NCBI GenBank assembly: GCA_040381215.1
Contig: JBEIHO010000026.1
Span: forward strand, 1 to 42,179
Source: SZUA-430 sp040381215
GTDB lineage: Bacteria > Pseudomonadota > Alphaproteobacteria > Micropepsales > Micropepsaceae
Direction of reading: 5' to 3'
Length of the DNA: 42,179 bases
Made by a program: the position numbers and the translations under genes
The notes under the pieces: model-generated
The model's input: the letters and a program-made list of their open reading frames with translations, nothing else
What the model was told of the DNA's origin: nothing
The model's database searches: none
Part shown: piece after piece, positions 1-10,200 of the stretch
Numbering within the stretch: position 1 is the stretch's first letter
Layout: the number at the start of each line of letters is the position of its first letter

Positions 1-285
1 CAGGAGCCGCAGGCGATCGAGGCGACACGGCGCGCCATCGACGCGTTCGACAATTTCGCACTGACAGCGCTCCACCCGGCGATCACGATCTCGGGCTCGG
101 CCATACTGGGCCTCGCCTTTGGACGAGGTCTGCTGGATGCAGACGCGCTCATGAGCCTCTCGCGTATCGACGAGGACTACCAGGCCGAGCGCTGGGGCGA
201 GGATGCAGAGGCGGCAGCCGTAAGGAAAAACAGGCAGGACGAGCTTGCGCTGGCCGCGAGGATCCTGGCCCTTTTGCAGGGTTGA
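1..285 (+). CDS. ATP12-family F1-ATPase assembly chaperone, C-terminal fragment
   Basis: The window opens inside this gene; only the last 94 codons are present, in frame 1, ending at TGA 283-285. The ATP12 family helps fold and assemble the F1 alpha subunit in mitochondria and alphaproteobacteria. The visible part has the family C-terminal pattern: a helix containing FDNFALTALHPA, a small-residue segment (SGSAILGLAF), then the characteristic acidic and aromatic stretch RIDEDYQAERWGEDAEA and a charged helix. The 5' part and start are outside the window. A strong hairpin terminator follows 9 bases after the stop. Family assignment is by recognition of the conserved tail, without an alignment. 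Confidence 0.8.
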   Translation, partial: QEPQAIEATRRAIDAFDNFALTALHPAITISGSAILGLAFGRGLLDADALMSLSRIDEDYQAERWGEDAEAAAVRKNRQDELALAARILALLQG

Positions 286-293
286 GCTTGGCG

Positions 294-317
294 AAAGTCC
301 CGGAAAACCGGGATTTT
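294..317 (+). terminator. Intrinsic terminator after the ATP12-like gene
   Basis: A perfect 6-bp stem, TCCCGG (298-303) with CCGGGA (308-313), closes an AAAA tetraloop and is followed by TTTT (314-317). The AAA at 294-296 can extend the pairing into the T run. It lies directly after the stop at 285 and separates this gene from the pccB unit. Confidence 0.7.
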
Positions 318-397
318 CTGCATTGCACACGCTTGTGAACTATGCAGATTAGCAATCATGAGTCAGGCCCGTCCTGGGCCGGCTGGGGATCACGACG

Positions 398-1930
<1,533 letters not shown>

Positions 1931-1946
1931 TGGATTGCTCGAAAAA

Positions 1947-3656
1947 ATGCTGAAACTTGAGATGAGATCTACGGCGATTGCGCTGGTCATGGCGGCCGGG
2001 ATCGCGTGCACGCCCCTCGACAAGGGGACGCCCGGCGCGGTCACGCAGGACTATCCCGGCCTGCCGGAAACCCATGCAACCATCAACGCCGAAGACTTCG
2101 CTGCGCGCGTGAAGGCGCTGTCGGACGACCGTTTCGGCGGTCGCGGTCCGGGCACCGTTCAGGGCGAGGCGGCCGCCGCATGGATCGCCGATGAAATGAA
2201 GCGCATCGGCCTCGAACCGGGCAACAACGGCAGCTATTTCCAGCCCGTGCCCAGCGTGGCGATCGAACTCGACCAGGCCGCATCCTCCTTCGAGATCGCT
2301 GGCCCCAAGGGCACGCGCCGCCTCAAGTCCGGCGATGAAGTCGCCTTCTGGACCCCGCGCTTCGATCGGACCGAGCAGGCCGTCTCGGGGTCCGACCTCG
2401 TCTTTGTCGGCTACGGCGTGAACGCGCCCGAGTACAAGTGGAATGACTTTGACGGCATCGACGTGAAGGGCAAGACCATCGTCCTTCTCATCAACGATCC
2501 CGGCTTCATCACCAAGGATGAGACGCTCTTCAAGGGGCGCGCCATGACCTATTACGGGCGCTGGACCTACAAGTTCGAGGAAGCCGCACGCCGCGGTGCC
2601 GCCGCCGTCATCATCGTGCACGAGACCGAACCCGCCGCCTATGGCTGGCAGGTGGTACGCAACTCGAACACGGGCTCGAAGTCCTATCTTGACGGCGCTG
2701 ATGGCAACGCTGACCGCGCCGTGGTCCATTCCTGGGTCACGAGCGAAGTGGCCAGGGAGCTCTTCGCCAGCGCCGGCCTCAACTACGATGACTTGCGCCT
2801 GGCCGCGAACAAGCGCGGCTTCAAGTCCGTGCCGATGACCGGCCTCAAGCTGAACGCCCGGACGGTCTCGACGATCGAGAAGCTCACGACCCGCAATGTC
2901 GTCGGCGTTCTCAAGGGGCGCAAGAAGCCGGACGAGTACGTCCTTTACATGGGGCATTGGGACCATATCGGCGTGAAGCCCGACGTTCCTGGTGATGACA
3001 AGATCCACAATGGCGCCGTCGACAACGCGACCGGCATCGCCGCCATCCTGGAAATGGCAGAAGCCTTCACCAAGGCGCCGCAGGCGCCGCGTCGATCGGT
3101 GATGTTCGCGGCTGTTACGCTGGAAGAGCAGGGCCTCCTGGGTTCGGAGTACCTGGCCCGGAACCCGGTCGTTCCTGTCAATCGGATCGTGGCTGGTCTG
3201 AATTTCGATGGCGTCGGTCCCGCCGGCCCCGCACGCGACATGACGGTTGTCGGGTCGGGCGCATCCGATCTCGAGCCCATCCTTGGGCGCATCCTCAAGA
3301 AGCAGGGTCGCTACATGTCCCCGGATCCTGAACCGGAGAAGGGATCTTTCTATCGCTCGGACCACATCAGCCTCGCGAAGGTGGGCGTACCCATGCTCTA
3401 TGCAGGAGCTGGTGCCGATCTCGTCGAAGGCGGTCGCGAGGCAGGACTTGCACTGCGTCAGGATTACACGAAGAAGCGCTATCACCAGCCATCGGACGAG
3501 TTCGACGCGGCCTGGGACCTGCGTGGGCCCGTGCTGACCATGCAGACGATGCACGAGATGGGCTACCGCCTCGCTAATTCCAGGCAGTGGCCGAAATGGT
3601 ACCGCTCGAATGAGTTCCGCAGCATCCGGGAGCGCAGCCTGAAGTCACGGCATTAG
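1947..3656 (+). CDS. M28-family zinc metallopeptidase, probable lipoprotein
   Basis: This encodes 569 residues of an exported aminopeptidase-like M28 enzyme with a PA-type insert before the catalytic domain. The expected metal-site residues are all visible: H337 and D339 in GHWDHIG, D359 in VDNATG, E393/E394 in TLEEQGLLGSE, D421 in NFDGVG and H473 in YRSDHISLAKVGVP. The N-terminus is a short hydrophobic signal ending in MAAGIAC, which looks like a divergent lipobox. The reading frame stays open upstream into pccB, so the start is uncertain: ATG 1947 and ATG 1962 both fit, and neither has a strong Shine-Dalgarno. Its position between pccB and pccA suggests co-transcription. Its substrate is unknown, and nothing in the sequence ties it to propionyl-CoA metabolism. 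Confidence 0.87.
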   Translation: MLKLEMRSTAIALVMAAGIACTPLDKGTPGAVTQDYPGLPETHATINAEDFAARVKALSDDRFGGRGPGTVQGEAAAAWIADEMKRIGLEPGNNGSYFQPVPSVAIELDQAASSFEIAGPKGTRRLKSGDEVAFWTPRFDRTEQAVSGSDLVFVGYGVNAPEYKWNDFDGIDVKGKTIVLLINDPGFITKDETLFKGRAMTYYGRWTYKFEEAARRGAAAVIIVHETEPAAYGWQVVRNSNTGSKSYLDGADGNADRAVVHSWVTSEVARELFASAGLNYDDLRLAANKRGFKSVPMTGLKLNARTVSTIEKLTTRNVVGVLKGRKKPDEYVLYMGHWDHIGVKPDVPGDDKIHNGAVDNATGIAAILEMAEAFTKAPQAPRRSVMFAAVTLEEQGLLGSEYLARNPVVPVNRIVAGLNFDGVGPAGPARDMTVVGSGASDLEPILGRILKKQGRYMSPDPEPEKGSFYRSDHISLAKVGVPMLYAGAGADLVEGGREAGLALRQDYTKKRYHQPSDEFDAAWDLRGPVLTMQTMHEMGYRLANSRQWPKWYRSNEFRSIRERSLKSRH

Positions 3657-3677
3657 GCAGCAGGAAGAAAACCTTGA

Positions 3678-3707
3678 TCCGGCCGCCCCTCTCGCGGGGG
3701 CGCCGGA
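3678..3707 (+). other. Strong RNA hairpin in the M28-pccA gap
   Basis: TCCGG (3678-3682), a bulged C and CGCCCC (3684-3689) pair with GGGGCG (3697-3702) and CCGGA (3703-3707) around the loop TCTCGCG. This gives 11 pairs with one bulge. No T run follows, so it is not a classic terminator. It ends 19 bases before the pccA ATG and could act as a processing or stability element within the mRNA. Confidence 0.5.
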
Positions 3708-3726
3708 CGACATCGGGCAGGCAAAA

Positions 3727-5739
3727 ATGTTCAAGAAGATACTGATAGCGAACCGGGGCGAAATCGCGTGTCGCGTCATCAAGACGGCGCGCCGCATGGG
3801 TATCAAGACGGTAGCGGTCTATTCCGAGGCAGACGCCGCCGCCCTTCACGTGGACATGGCCGACGAGGCTGTCTTCATTGGTCCGCCCGCATCGGCGCAG
3901 TCCTACCTGGTGATCGAGCGGATCGTGGAGGCCTGCAAGAAGACCGGCGCCGAGGCCGTGCATCCCGGTTACGGCTTCCTGTCCGAGCGCGAGGCCTTCG
4001 CCGACGCGCTTGCTGCCAACGGCATCGCCTTCATCGGTCCCAACAAGCACGCCATCGCGGCGATGGGCGACAAGATCGAATCCAAGAAGCTCGCCGCCAA
4101 GGCCAGGGTCACGACGGTTCCGGGTTACATCGGCGAAATCAAGGATCTGAAGGAAGCCCAGCGCATCGCCGCCGAGATCGGCTACCCCGTCATGGTCAAG
4201 GCTTCGGCCGGCGGCGGTGGCAAGGGACTGCGCATCGTGTACGCCGAGGCCGAACTGGCCCAGGCGATACAGAGCTCGCAGAACGAGGCCAAGGCATCTT
4301 TCGGCGATGACCGGCTCTTCATCGAGAAATACGTGACCGAACCGCGGCACATCGAGATCCAGGTCCTCGGCGACAAGCATGGCAACGTGATCCATCTGGG
4401 CGAGCGCGAGTGTTCGATCCAGCGCCGTCACCAGAAAGTCATCGAGGAGGCGCCTTCGCCCTTCCTCGACGAGAAGACCCGCGCGGCGATGGGTGCGCAG
4501 GCCGTGGCACTGGCCAAGGCCGTGAACTACGAGAGCGCCGGCACCGTCGAGTTCATCGTCGACAAGGACCGCAATTTCTATTTCCTCGAGATGAACACCC
4601 GCCTGCAGGTTGAACATCCTGTCACCGAATTGATCACCGGCTTCGACCTGGTCGAGCAGATGATCCGTGTGGCCGCCGGCGAGAAACTGTCGATCCGCCA
4701 GGAAGACGTGAAGCTCAAGGGATGGGCCGTCGAAAGCCGCATCTACGCCGAAGACCCGTATCGCAATTTCCTGCCCTCGACCGGGCGCCTCGTGCGCTAC
4801 CGTCCACCGGTCGAAACAACGGCAAACGGCAAGACCATCCGCAACGACACGGGCGTGTTCGAAGGCGGCGAGATCTCGATCTACTACGACCCCATGATTG
4901 CCAAGCTCTGCACGCACGCCACCACGCGCGAGCAGGCGATCGACCTGATGGCTGACGCGCTCGACCAGTTCCACATTGACGGCATCCGCCACAACATCGC
5001 CTTCTTGCAGGCCGTGATGATGCACCCGCGCTTCCGTTCGGGCCGCTTGTCCACCAACTTCATCGCCGAGGAATTCAAGGGCGGCTTTGAAGGCGCTGAC
5101 CTGACCCCCGAGCTGAAGGATCGCATGGCGGCGGTGGCGGTGTTCATGCACCTGCGCGATGAAGAGCGCAGGCGGCGCATCAGCGGCCAGCTCAACGGCG
5201 CCACGGCCATCGGCAAGGAATGGACCGTCGGCATCAACAACCAGGACGCGGTGCCCGTCCGCACCATGACCGAAGGACGCGACGTCGTGGCCGTCAGGCT
5301 GGGCGAGGGCAAGTTCTCGCGCATGGTTGAAGTCGAGAGCGCCTGGAAGCCGGGCGAGCAGGTCTTCCTCGGCGAAGTCGCCGGCCAGGCGCTGGCCATG
5401 CAGGTGTCGCGCAAGTCCGACCAGTACCGCCTGATGCATCGTGGCGCGACCGCCACCATAAGCGTCCGCCGTCCGCGCATCGCGGCCCTCGCGGCGCACA
5501 TGATCGAGAAGCCGCCAGCCGACACATCAAAGCAGCTCCTTTGCCCGATGCCTGGCCTGGTGATTTCGATCAACGCGCAGGTAGGGCAGGACGTGAAGGC
5601 CGGCGAAGTCCTCGCCGTGGTCGAGGCCATGAAGATGGAAAACGTCCTCAGGGCCGAGCGCGACGGCGTGGTCAAGCGCGTCGCAGCCAAGCCCGGTGAC
5701 AGCCTGCCGGTGGATGCGGTGATCCTTGAGTTCGAGTGA
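3727..5739 (+). CDS. pccA: Propionyl-CoA carboxylase alpha subunit (biotin carboxylase + BCCP)
   Basis: The 670-residue protein has the expected order: biotin carboxylase domain (about 1-450), a central domain that docks the beta subunit, and a C-terminal biotinyl domain. The ATP-grasp glycine loop KASAGGGGKG starts at 158. The active-site stretch EMNTRLQVEHPVTE starts at E288. The biotin-accepting lysine is K636 in EAMKMEN. The enzyme carboxylates biotin with bicarbonate and ATP, and PccB then uses it. Having the carboxylase and BCCP in one chain separates it from the split AccB/AccC at 12331-14169. The ATG at 3727 follows a weak GGCAGGC. The 3' end overlaps the acylphosphatase start by 14 bases. 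No methylmalonyl-CoA mutase or epimerase gene is seen in the window. Confidence 0.93.
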   Translation: MFKKILIANRGEIACRVIKTARRMGIKTVAVYSEADAAALHVDMADEAVFIGPPASAQSYLVIERIVEACKKTGAEAVHPGYGFLSEREAFADALAANGIAFIGPNKHAIAAMGDKIESKKLAAKARVTTVPGYIGEIKDLKEAQRIAAEIGYPVMVKASAGGGGKGLRIVYAEAELAQAIQSSQNEAKASFGDDRLFIEKYVTEPRHIEIQVLGDKHGNVIHLGERECSIQRRHQKVIEEAPSPFLDEKTRAAMGAQAVALAKAVNYESAGTVEFIVDKDRNFYFLEMNTRLQVEHPVTELITGFDLVEQMIRVAAGEKLSIRQEDVKLKGWAVESRIYAEDPYRNFLPSTGRLVRYRPPVETTANGKTIRNDTGVFEGGEISIYYDPMIAKLCTHATTREQAIDLMADALDQFHIDGIRHNIAFLQAVMMHPRFRSGRLSTNFIAEEFKGGFEGADLTPELKDRMAAVAVFMHLRDEERRRRISGQLNGATAIGKEWTVGINNQDAVPVRTMTEGRDVVAVRLGEGKFSRMVEVESAWKPGEQVFLGEVAGQALAMQVSRKSDQYRLMHRGATATISVRRPRIAALAAHMIEKPPADTSKQLLCPMPGLVISINAQVGQDVKAGEVLAVVEAMKMENVLRAERDGVVKRVAAKPGDSLPVDAVILEFE

Positions 5740-6016
5740 GCAAACGCATTTCAGGTTGCGCATCTCGGGCCGGGTCCAGGGCGTCGGGTTTCGCGATTGG
5801 CTCGTCGGGGAAGCCAAGGCCCGGGGCCTTTCCGGCTGGGTACGCAACAGGTCGGACGGCACGGTAGAAGCGATGGTCTCCGGGGCTGATGCCGCCGTGC
5901 AGGACATGCTGCGCGCCTGCACGCAGGGACCACCGGCCTCAACCGTGTCCGGCATCGACATCAAGAACGAGAAAGAAGCGCCGTCCGCTGGCTTTGTGCG
6001 CCGTCCAACCCTCTGA
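5726..6016 (+). CDS. acyP: Acylphosphatase
   Basis: This encodes 96 residues with the complete acylphosphatase signature: GRVQGVGFRDW holds the phosphate-binding loop and catalytic R23, and GWVRNRSDGTVEA holds catalytic N41. The enzyme hydrolyses carboxyl-phosphate bonds such as those of acetyl phosphate and 1,3-bisphosphoglycerate. No ATG or GTG in the frame lies upstream of the conserved fold, so the start is read as TTG at 5726, inside the last codons of pccA. This 14-base overlap implies translational coupling to pccA. A later TTG (codon 11) would cut into the first beta strand and is less likely. Confidence 0.87.
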   Translation: MSSSEQTHFRLRISGRVQGVGFRDWLVGEAKARGLSGWVRNRSDGTVEAMVSGADAAVQDMLRACTQGPPASTVSGIDIKNEKEAPSAGFVRRPTL

Positions 6017-6087
6017 TCGCGGGTGACAGGGGGCATCCTCGCGGGCTAACCTGACACGCATGTCCATTGCGTAACGGAGCAAGCCCC

Positions 6088-7170
6088 ATGAAAGCCGCCG
6101 TCCTTCGTGAAGTGAAGAAGCCCCTTTCGATCGAGGAAGTCGAGGTCAGCAAGCCCGGTCCCCACGAGGTCCTCATCCGCACGGTGGCCGCCGGCATTTG
6201 TCATTCGGACCTGCATTTTGTGGAAGGGCACTATCCCCACCCGCTCCCAGCGGTCCTCGGACACGAATCCGCCGGCGTCGTCGAGCAGGTTGGCTCCGAA
6301 GTCCGGACCGTCAAGCCGGGTGACCACGTCATCACATGTCTCTCGGCCTTTTGCGGGCACTGCGAGCATTGCGTGACGGGTTTCATGTCGCGCTGCGTCA
6401 GCCCCGACACCCGCCGCCTGAAAAGCGACAAGCCGCGCCTGGCGGCGACGTCGGGATCGATGAACCAGTACCTCAACCTGTCATCCTTCGCCGAGCAGAT
6501 GCTGGTCCACGAGCACGCCTGCGTGAAGATCCGCAAGGACATGCCGCTTGACCGCGCGGCGCTGATCGGTTGCTCCGTCATGACGGGTGTGGGCGCCGTG
6601 ATTCACACAAGCAAGGTCAGGCCCGGTGAAACCGTCGCCGTCATCGGCTGCGGCGGCGTCGGCCTTGCCTGCATCAACGGTGCCGCGATCGCCGGCGCTG
6701 GCCGCATCATCGCCGTCGACATGCAGGGCTCCAAGCTGAACCTCGCCAAGGAATTCGGCGCGACCGATGTTGTCAACCCCAAGGATGGCGACCCGGTGAA
6801 GCAGGTCATCGAACTGACCGGCGGCGGCGTGCACCACTCCTTCGAGGCGATCGGCCTGAAGCAGACCGCCGAGCAATCCTTCCGCATGCTCGGACGCGGC
6901 GGCACGGCCAACATCATCGGCATGATCCCGGTCGGCGTGAGCATCGAGCTTCACGGCGCCGACTTCCTCGGCGAGAAGAAGATCCAGGGCTCGCTCATGG
7001 GATCGAACCGTTTTCCGGTCGACATGCCCCGCCTCGTCGACTTCTACATGGCAGGCAAGCTCAAGCTGGACCAGATGATCTCGCGGCGCATCAAGCTTGA
7101 AGACGTCAATGAAGGCCTCGAGGAGCTCAAGCGCGGCGAGCTGGCGCGCTCCGTCATCATGTTCAGCTGA
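6088..7170 (+). CDS. Zinc-dependent alcohol dehydrogenase (MDR family)
   Basis: The 360-residue medium-chain dehydrogenase has complete zinc sites. Catalytic-zinc ligands are C38 and the H59-E60 pair in GHES. Structural-zinc ligands are C89, C92, C95 and C103 in CGHCEHCVTGFMSRC. A Rossmann NAD(P) loop, GCGGVGLACING, follows. The start is ATG 6088, with GGAG at 6076-6079; upstream codons in the frame do not match the family. The sequence resembles the class III or aryl-alcohol type NAD-dependent enzymes, but the substrate cannot be read from it. It lies 71 bases after acyP and 23 bases before the M16 gene on the same strand, so it may be co-transcribed with them. Confidence 0.88.
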   Translation: MKAAVLREVKKPLSIEEVEVSKPGPHEVLIRTVAAGICHSDLHFVEGHYPHPLPAVLGHESAGVVEQVGSEVRTVKPGDHVITCLSAFCGHCEHCVTGFMSRCVSPDTRRLKSDKPRLAATSGSMNQYLNLSSFAEQMLVHEHACVKIRKDMPLDRAALIGCSVMTGVGAVIHTSKVRPGETVAVIGCGGVGLACINGAAIAGAGRIIAVDMQGSKLNLAKEFGATDVVNPKDGDPVKQVIELTGGGVHHSFEAIGLKQTAEQSFRMLGRGGTANIIGMIPVGVSIELHGADFLGEKKIQGSLMGSNRFPVDMPRLVDFYMAGKLKLDQMISRRIKLEDVNEGLEELKRGELARSVIMFS

Positions 7171-7193
7171 CCGAACGAAAGGGGAGGCAGCCC

Positions 7194-10085
7194 ATGACGA
7201 TCCGGCTGGGCCTGTTGCGTGCAGGCGTCCTGGTTCTGGTGGCGCTGCTCCTGTCGTCCTGCGTCGCGCCGCGTCCGGGAACGCCGGCTGGCGCGACCTC
7301 CAGTCTGCAGCCGGACTATTCGTTCTGGCCTCATGATGTCAGTGACCTCCGGCCCGACCCCGGCATTCGCTATGGGGTGCTGTCCAATGGCGTGCGCTAC
7401 GCAATCATGCGTGGCACGCAACCCGCCGGCGTCGTGTCGATGCGCCTGCGGATTGCCGCCGGCTCGCTGCAGGAAAACGATGACCAGCGTGGCCTTGCGC
7501 ATTTCCTCGAGCATATGGCCTTCAACGGCTCGAAAAACGTACCCGAGGGTGAATTCGTCAAGCTGCTGCAGCGCAAGGGGCTGGCCTTTGGCGCACACAC
7601 GAATGCCTACACCAGCACCAGTGAAACCGTATACATGCTGGAATTGCCGAAGAACACGCCCGACCTCGTCGACACGGGCGTGATGCTGTTCCGCGAGGTG
7701 GCCGAAAACCTGGTGCTCGACCAGACGGCCATCGATCGTGAAAAGGGCGTGGTTCTTGCCGAGCAGCGCTCGCGCAACACTCCCGAGTTCCGCGCCTTCG
7801 AGGCTCGCTGGAAAATCCTGTACGAAGGCCAGCGCCTTGCCGATCGATTGCCGATCGGCCTCGCCGAGACGATATCGGCGGCAACCCGCGCCAGACTGCT
7901 TGAATACTACCAGCGTAACTATCGCCCTGAACGAACCACGCTTGTCGTGGTCGGCGATATCGACGTGGCCGACATCGAGAAGAGGCTTACCCGGGGTTTT
8001 GCCGACTGGCGCGGGCAGGGCAGCGACCCGCGCGATGCCGAGATGGCGCCGCCCCGGCAACGGGGCCTGACGGGCGCAGTTTTCATCGAGAAAAACCTGC
8101 CTGAGACCGTGACCGTCAATTGGCTGGCGCCTGCCGGTCGCGAGGCTGATACTGCAGCCATCCGCATCCGCGATGCGCGCTGGTGGATGGCGACGACCAT
8201 CCTCAACAGGCGCCTCGAGCGCCTGGCGCGCGGCGCCAATCCGCCCTTCATTTCAGCGTCGGTCGATTACAATCGCGAACGCGGTGTGGTGAGTTCATTC
8301 TCCCTCGCGGTTTCCTCCAGCCCCGGCGCGTGGCGAACAGCCATGGCAGCTGCCGAACAGGAGTTCCGCCGCGGCCTTCAGCATGGGTTCAGCGCCTCCG
8401 AGATCGACCGCGAACTGAAAGAGTGGCGCACGGGTCTTGAAGACGCCACCGCATCGGCCAGCACCCGCCAGTCATCCCAAATCGCCCGCACGATCCTCTC
8501 GGGCCTCGATGAGCACAACGTCGCCACGCACCCGTCCGTCGAACTGGAGCTCTTCGAAAGATACGCCCCAACCCTGACGCCAGAGGCCGTCCTTGCTGGC
8601 CTCAGGGAGGTTGCCGCCGGCGCCGGGCCCATCGTCGTCCTGTCCACCTCGCAGGACGTCCCGGGCGGCGCAGCCGCGGTCCAGACGGCCTACGAACAGA
8701 GCCTCAAGGTGCAGGTCGATCCCCCCGCCAACCGCAAGGCCCAAACGTTCCCTTATGAGCGTTTCGGCGCTGAGGGGCGCGTGGTCGAACGCAAGGCGAT
8801 TGATGATCTCGGCATCACGCTCATCCGGTTCGCGAATGGCGTGCGGCTGAATTTCAAGCAGACCGACTTCAACCGCGACACCATTTCCGTGCGGGTGCGT
8901 TTCGCCGGCGGGTTCCTGACCCTGCCGCGCAACCGCGTTGGCCTTTACTGGCTCATCCCCTTTGCCTTCGGCGAAGGCGGCCTCAGCAAGCTGACGGCCG
9001 ATGAACTCGACGAGGCGCTGGCGGGCCGGATCGCATCAAGCAGCGCCTTCCTCGGCGAGGATGCCTTCACCTTGCTCGGCGGAACCAATCGCCGAGACCT
9101 GAACCTGCAGCTGCAATTGCTGGCAGCCTATGCGACCGATCCCGCCTATCGCCCCGAGGGGCTCGAGCGGCAATTGGCCTCGGCTGTCGACGACATCAAG
9201 CAGTTCGCGTCGAGCCCGGGCCGCGTGCTGTCGCGCGAACTGTCGGCGTTGCTGCGATCGAATGACACGCGCTGGCGGTTCCCGACGCTGGCCAATCTCA
9301 AATCGGTGACGATGAAGGAGATCGAAACCATCCTCGCGCCGACGCTGGCCAGCGCGCCGATCGAAATCTCGATCGTGGGCGACACGACCGAGGCCGACGC
9401 CATTGCAGCCGTGGCCCGGACGTTTGGCGCCTTCGCCTCGCGGCCGACCGCCTTCGTCGCCCCTCCGGGCGCTCGAGGGGTCAGTTTCCCGCGCGACGGC
9501 GGCAAGTACCGCTTCACGCACGAGGGAGCACCGGACCAGGCCCTGGCCTATGTGGCCTGGCGCGGCCCCGGTTTCTATGCCGACCCGCGGCGAGCCCGCG
9601 TCCTGTCGCTGCTGCGCGAGGTCCTCAAGGTTCGATTGACCGAGGAGTTCCGCGAGGCCCAGGGGGCGACCTATTCGCCCAACGCCGGCTCGTCCTTCTC
9701 GAATGTGTTCCCGGAATTCGGCTTCCTGTCGGCCTCGTCCGAGACCAGGCCCGAGTTGGTGGAGGATTTCTTCCGAACCCTCGACGAAGTGGTGGCCGAG
9801 ATTGCCGACGGCAAGATCACGGAGGATGCCGTGAACCGCGCCCGCACGCCGCTGGTCAAGGGACTGGAAACCTCCCGCCTGGCCAACGCATTCTGGACGG
9901 GCACCATCGCCGACCTGCAATCCGAGCCCCGGGGCATCGACGCCATCCGCTCGCAGATCCCCGACTTCACCTCGGTCACCCGCGAGGAATTGGTAGCGGC
10001 CGCACGCACCTGGCTCCGGCCGGAAGGACGTGTCGAGATCCGCATCCTGCCCGAGGCCACCCGCGGCGCGGCTCAACCAAAATGA
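7194..10085 (+). CDS. M16-family zinc peptidase, double-domain lipoprotein
   Basis: This encodes 963 residues with a lipoprotein signal (LLSSC, C23 as the lipidated residue). The inverted zinc motif HxxEH is HFLEH at 103-107, and the third ligand is E183 in REKGVVLAE, at the classical spacing. Length and layout indicate two tandem M16 halves in one chain, like pitrilysin or PqqL. The second half starts near residue 545 and shows no HxxEH, so it is the inactive partner half, as is usual. It probably degrades peptides in the periplasm. ATG 7194 has a clear GGGGAGG upstream. The conserved M16 half begins near NGVRYAIMRG. Confidence 0.9.
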   Translation: MTIRLGLLRAGVLVLVALLLSSCVAPRPGTPAGATSSLQPDYSFWPHDVSDLRPDPGIRYGVLSNGVRYAIMRGTQPAGVVSMRLRIAAGSLQENDDQRGLAHFLEHMAFNGSKNVPEGEFVKLLQRKGLAFGAHTNAYTSTSETVYMLELPKNTPDLVDTGVMLFREVAENLVLDQTAIDREKGVVLAEQRSRNTPEFRAFEARWKILYEGQRLADRLPIGLAETISAATRARLLEYYQRNYRPERTTLVVVGDIDVADIEKRLTRGFADWRGQGSDPRDAEMAPPRQRGLTGAVFIEKNLPETVTVNWLAPAGREADTAAIRIRDARWWMATTILNRRLERLARGANPPFISASVDYNRERGVVSSFSLAVSSSPGAWRTAMAAAEQEFRRGLQHGFSASEIDRELKEWRTGLEDATASASTRQSSQIARTILSGLDEHNVATHPSVELELFERYAPTLTPEAVLAGLREVAAGAGPIVVLSTSQDVPGGAAAVQTAYEQSLKVQVDPPANRKAQTFPYERFGAEGRVVERKAIDDLGITLIRFANGVRLNFKQTDFNRDTISVRVRFAGGFLTLPRNRVGLYWLIPFAFGEGGLSKLTADELDEALAGRIASSSAFLGEDAFTLLGGTNRRDLNLQLQLLAAYATDPAYRPEGLERQLASAVDDIKQFASSPGRVLSRELSALLRSNDTRWRFPTLANLKSVTMKEIETILAPTLASAPIEISIVGDTTEADAIAAVARTFGAFASRPTAFVAPPGARGVSFPRDGGKYRFTHEGAPDQALAYVAWRGPGFYADPRRARVLSLLREVLKVRLTEEFREAQGATYSPNAGSSFSNVFPEFGFLSASSETRPELVEDFFRTLDEVVAEIADGKITEDAVNRARTPLVKGLETSRLANAFWTGTIADLQSEPRGIDAIRSQIPDFTSVTREELVAAARTWLRPEGRVEIRILPEATRGAAQPK

Positions 10086-10145
10086 CAGGGCTTGATAATA
10101 ATACAATCCTGAGGAGAATGCTGCCGGTGATCGGAAAACCGACGC

Positions 10146-10174
10146 TTTACGATTGCAAGCAGCCGGGCGATAGT
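10146..10174 (+). promoter_or_regulatory. Candidate sigma-70 promoter for the NDUFA12-like gene
   Basis: TTTACG (10146-10151) and GATAGT (10169-10174) are 17 bases apart, each matching 4 of 6 consensus bases. Transcription would start about 20 bases before the ATG at 10201. The 115-base gap after the M16 stop supports a new transcription unit here. The match is modest. Confidence 0.3.
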
Positions 10175-10200
10175 CCCGCCGGATTTGAGTCACGGAACAC

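Noticed and set aside
323..352. Promoter for pccB from TTGCAC
   Set aside because: No -10 with more than three matches lies at 16-18 bases; the TATGCA nearby is only 12 bases away.
3574..5499. 641-codon open frame opposite pccA
   Set aside because: Same reason: PccA motifs on the plus strand are complete, and the antisense translation shows no family features.
5736..5738. GTG overlapping the pccA stop as the acylphosphatase start
   Set aside because: It is not in the acylphosphatase frame; the TTG at 5726 is.
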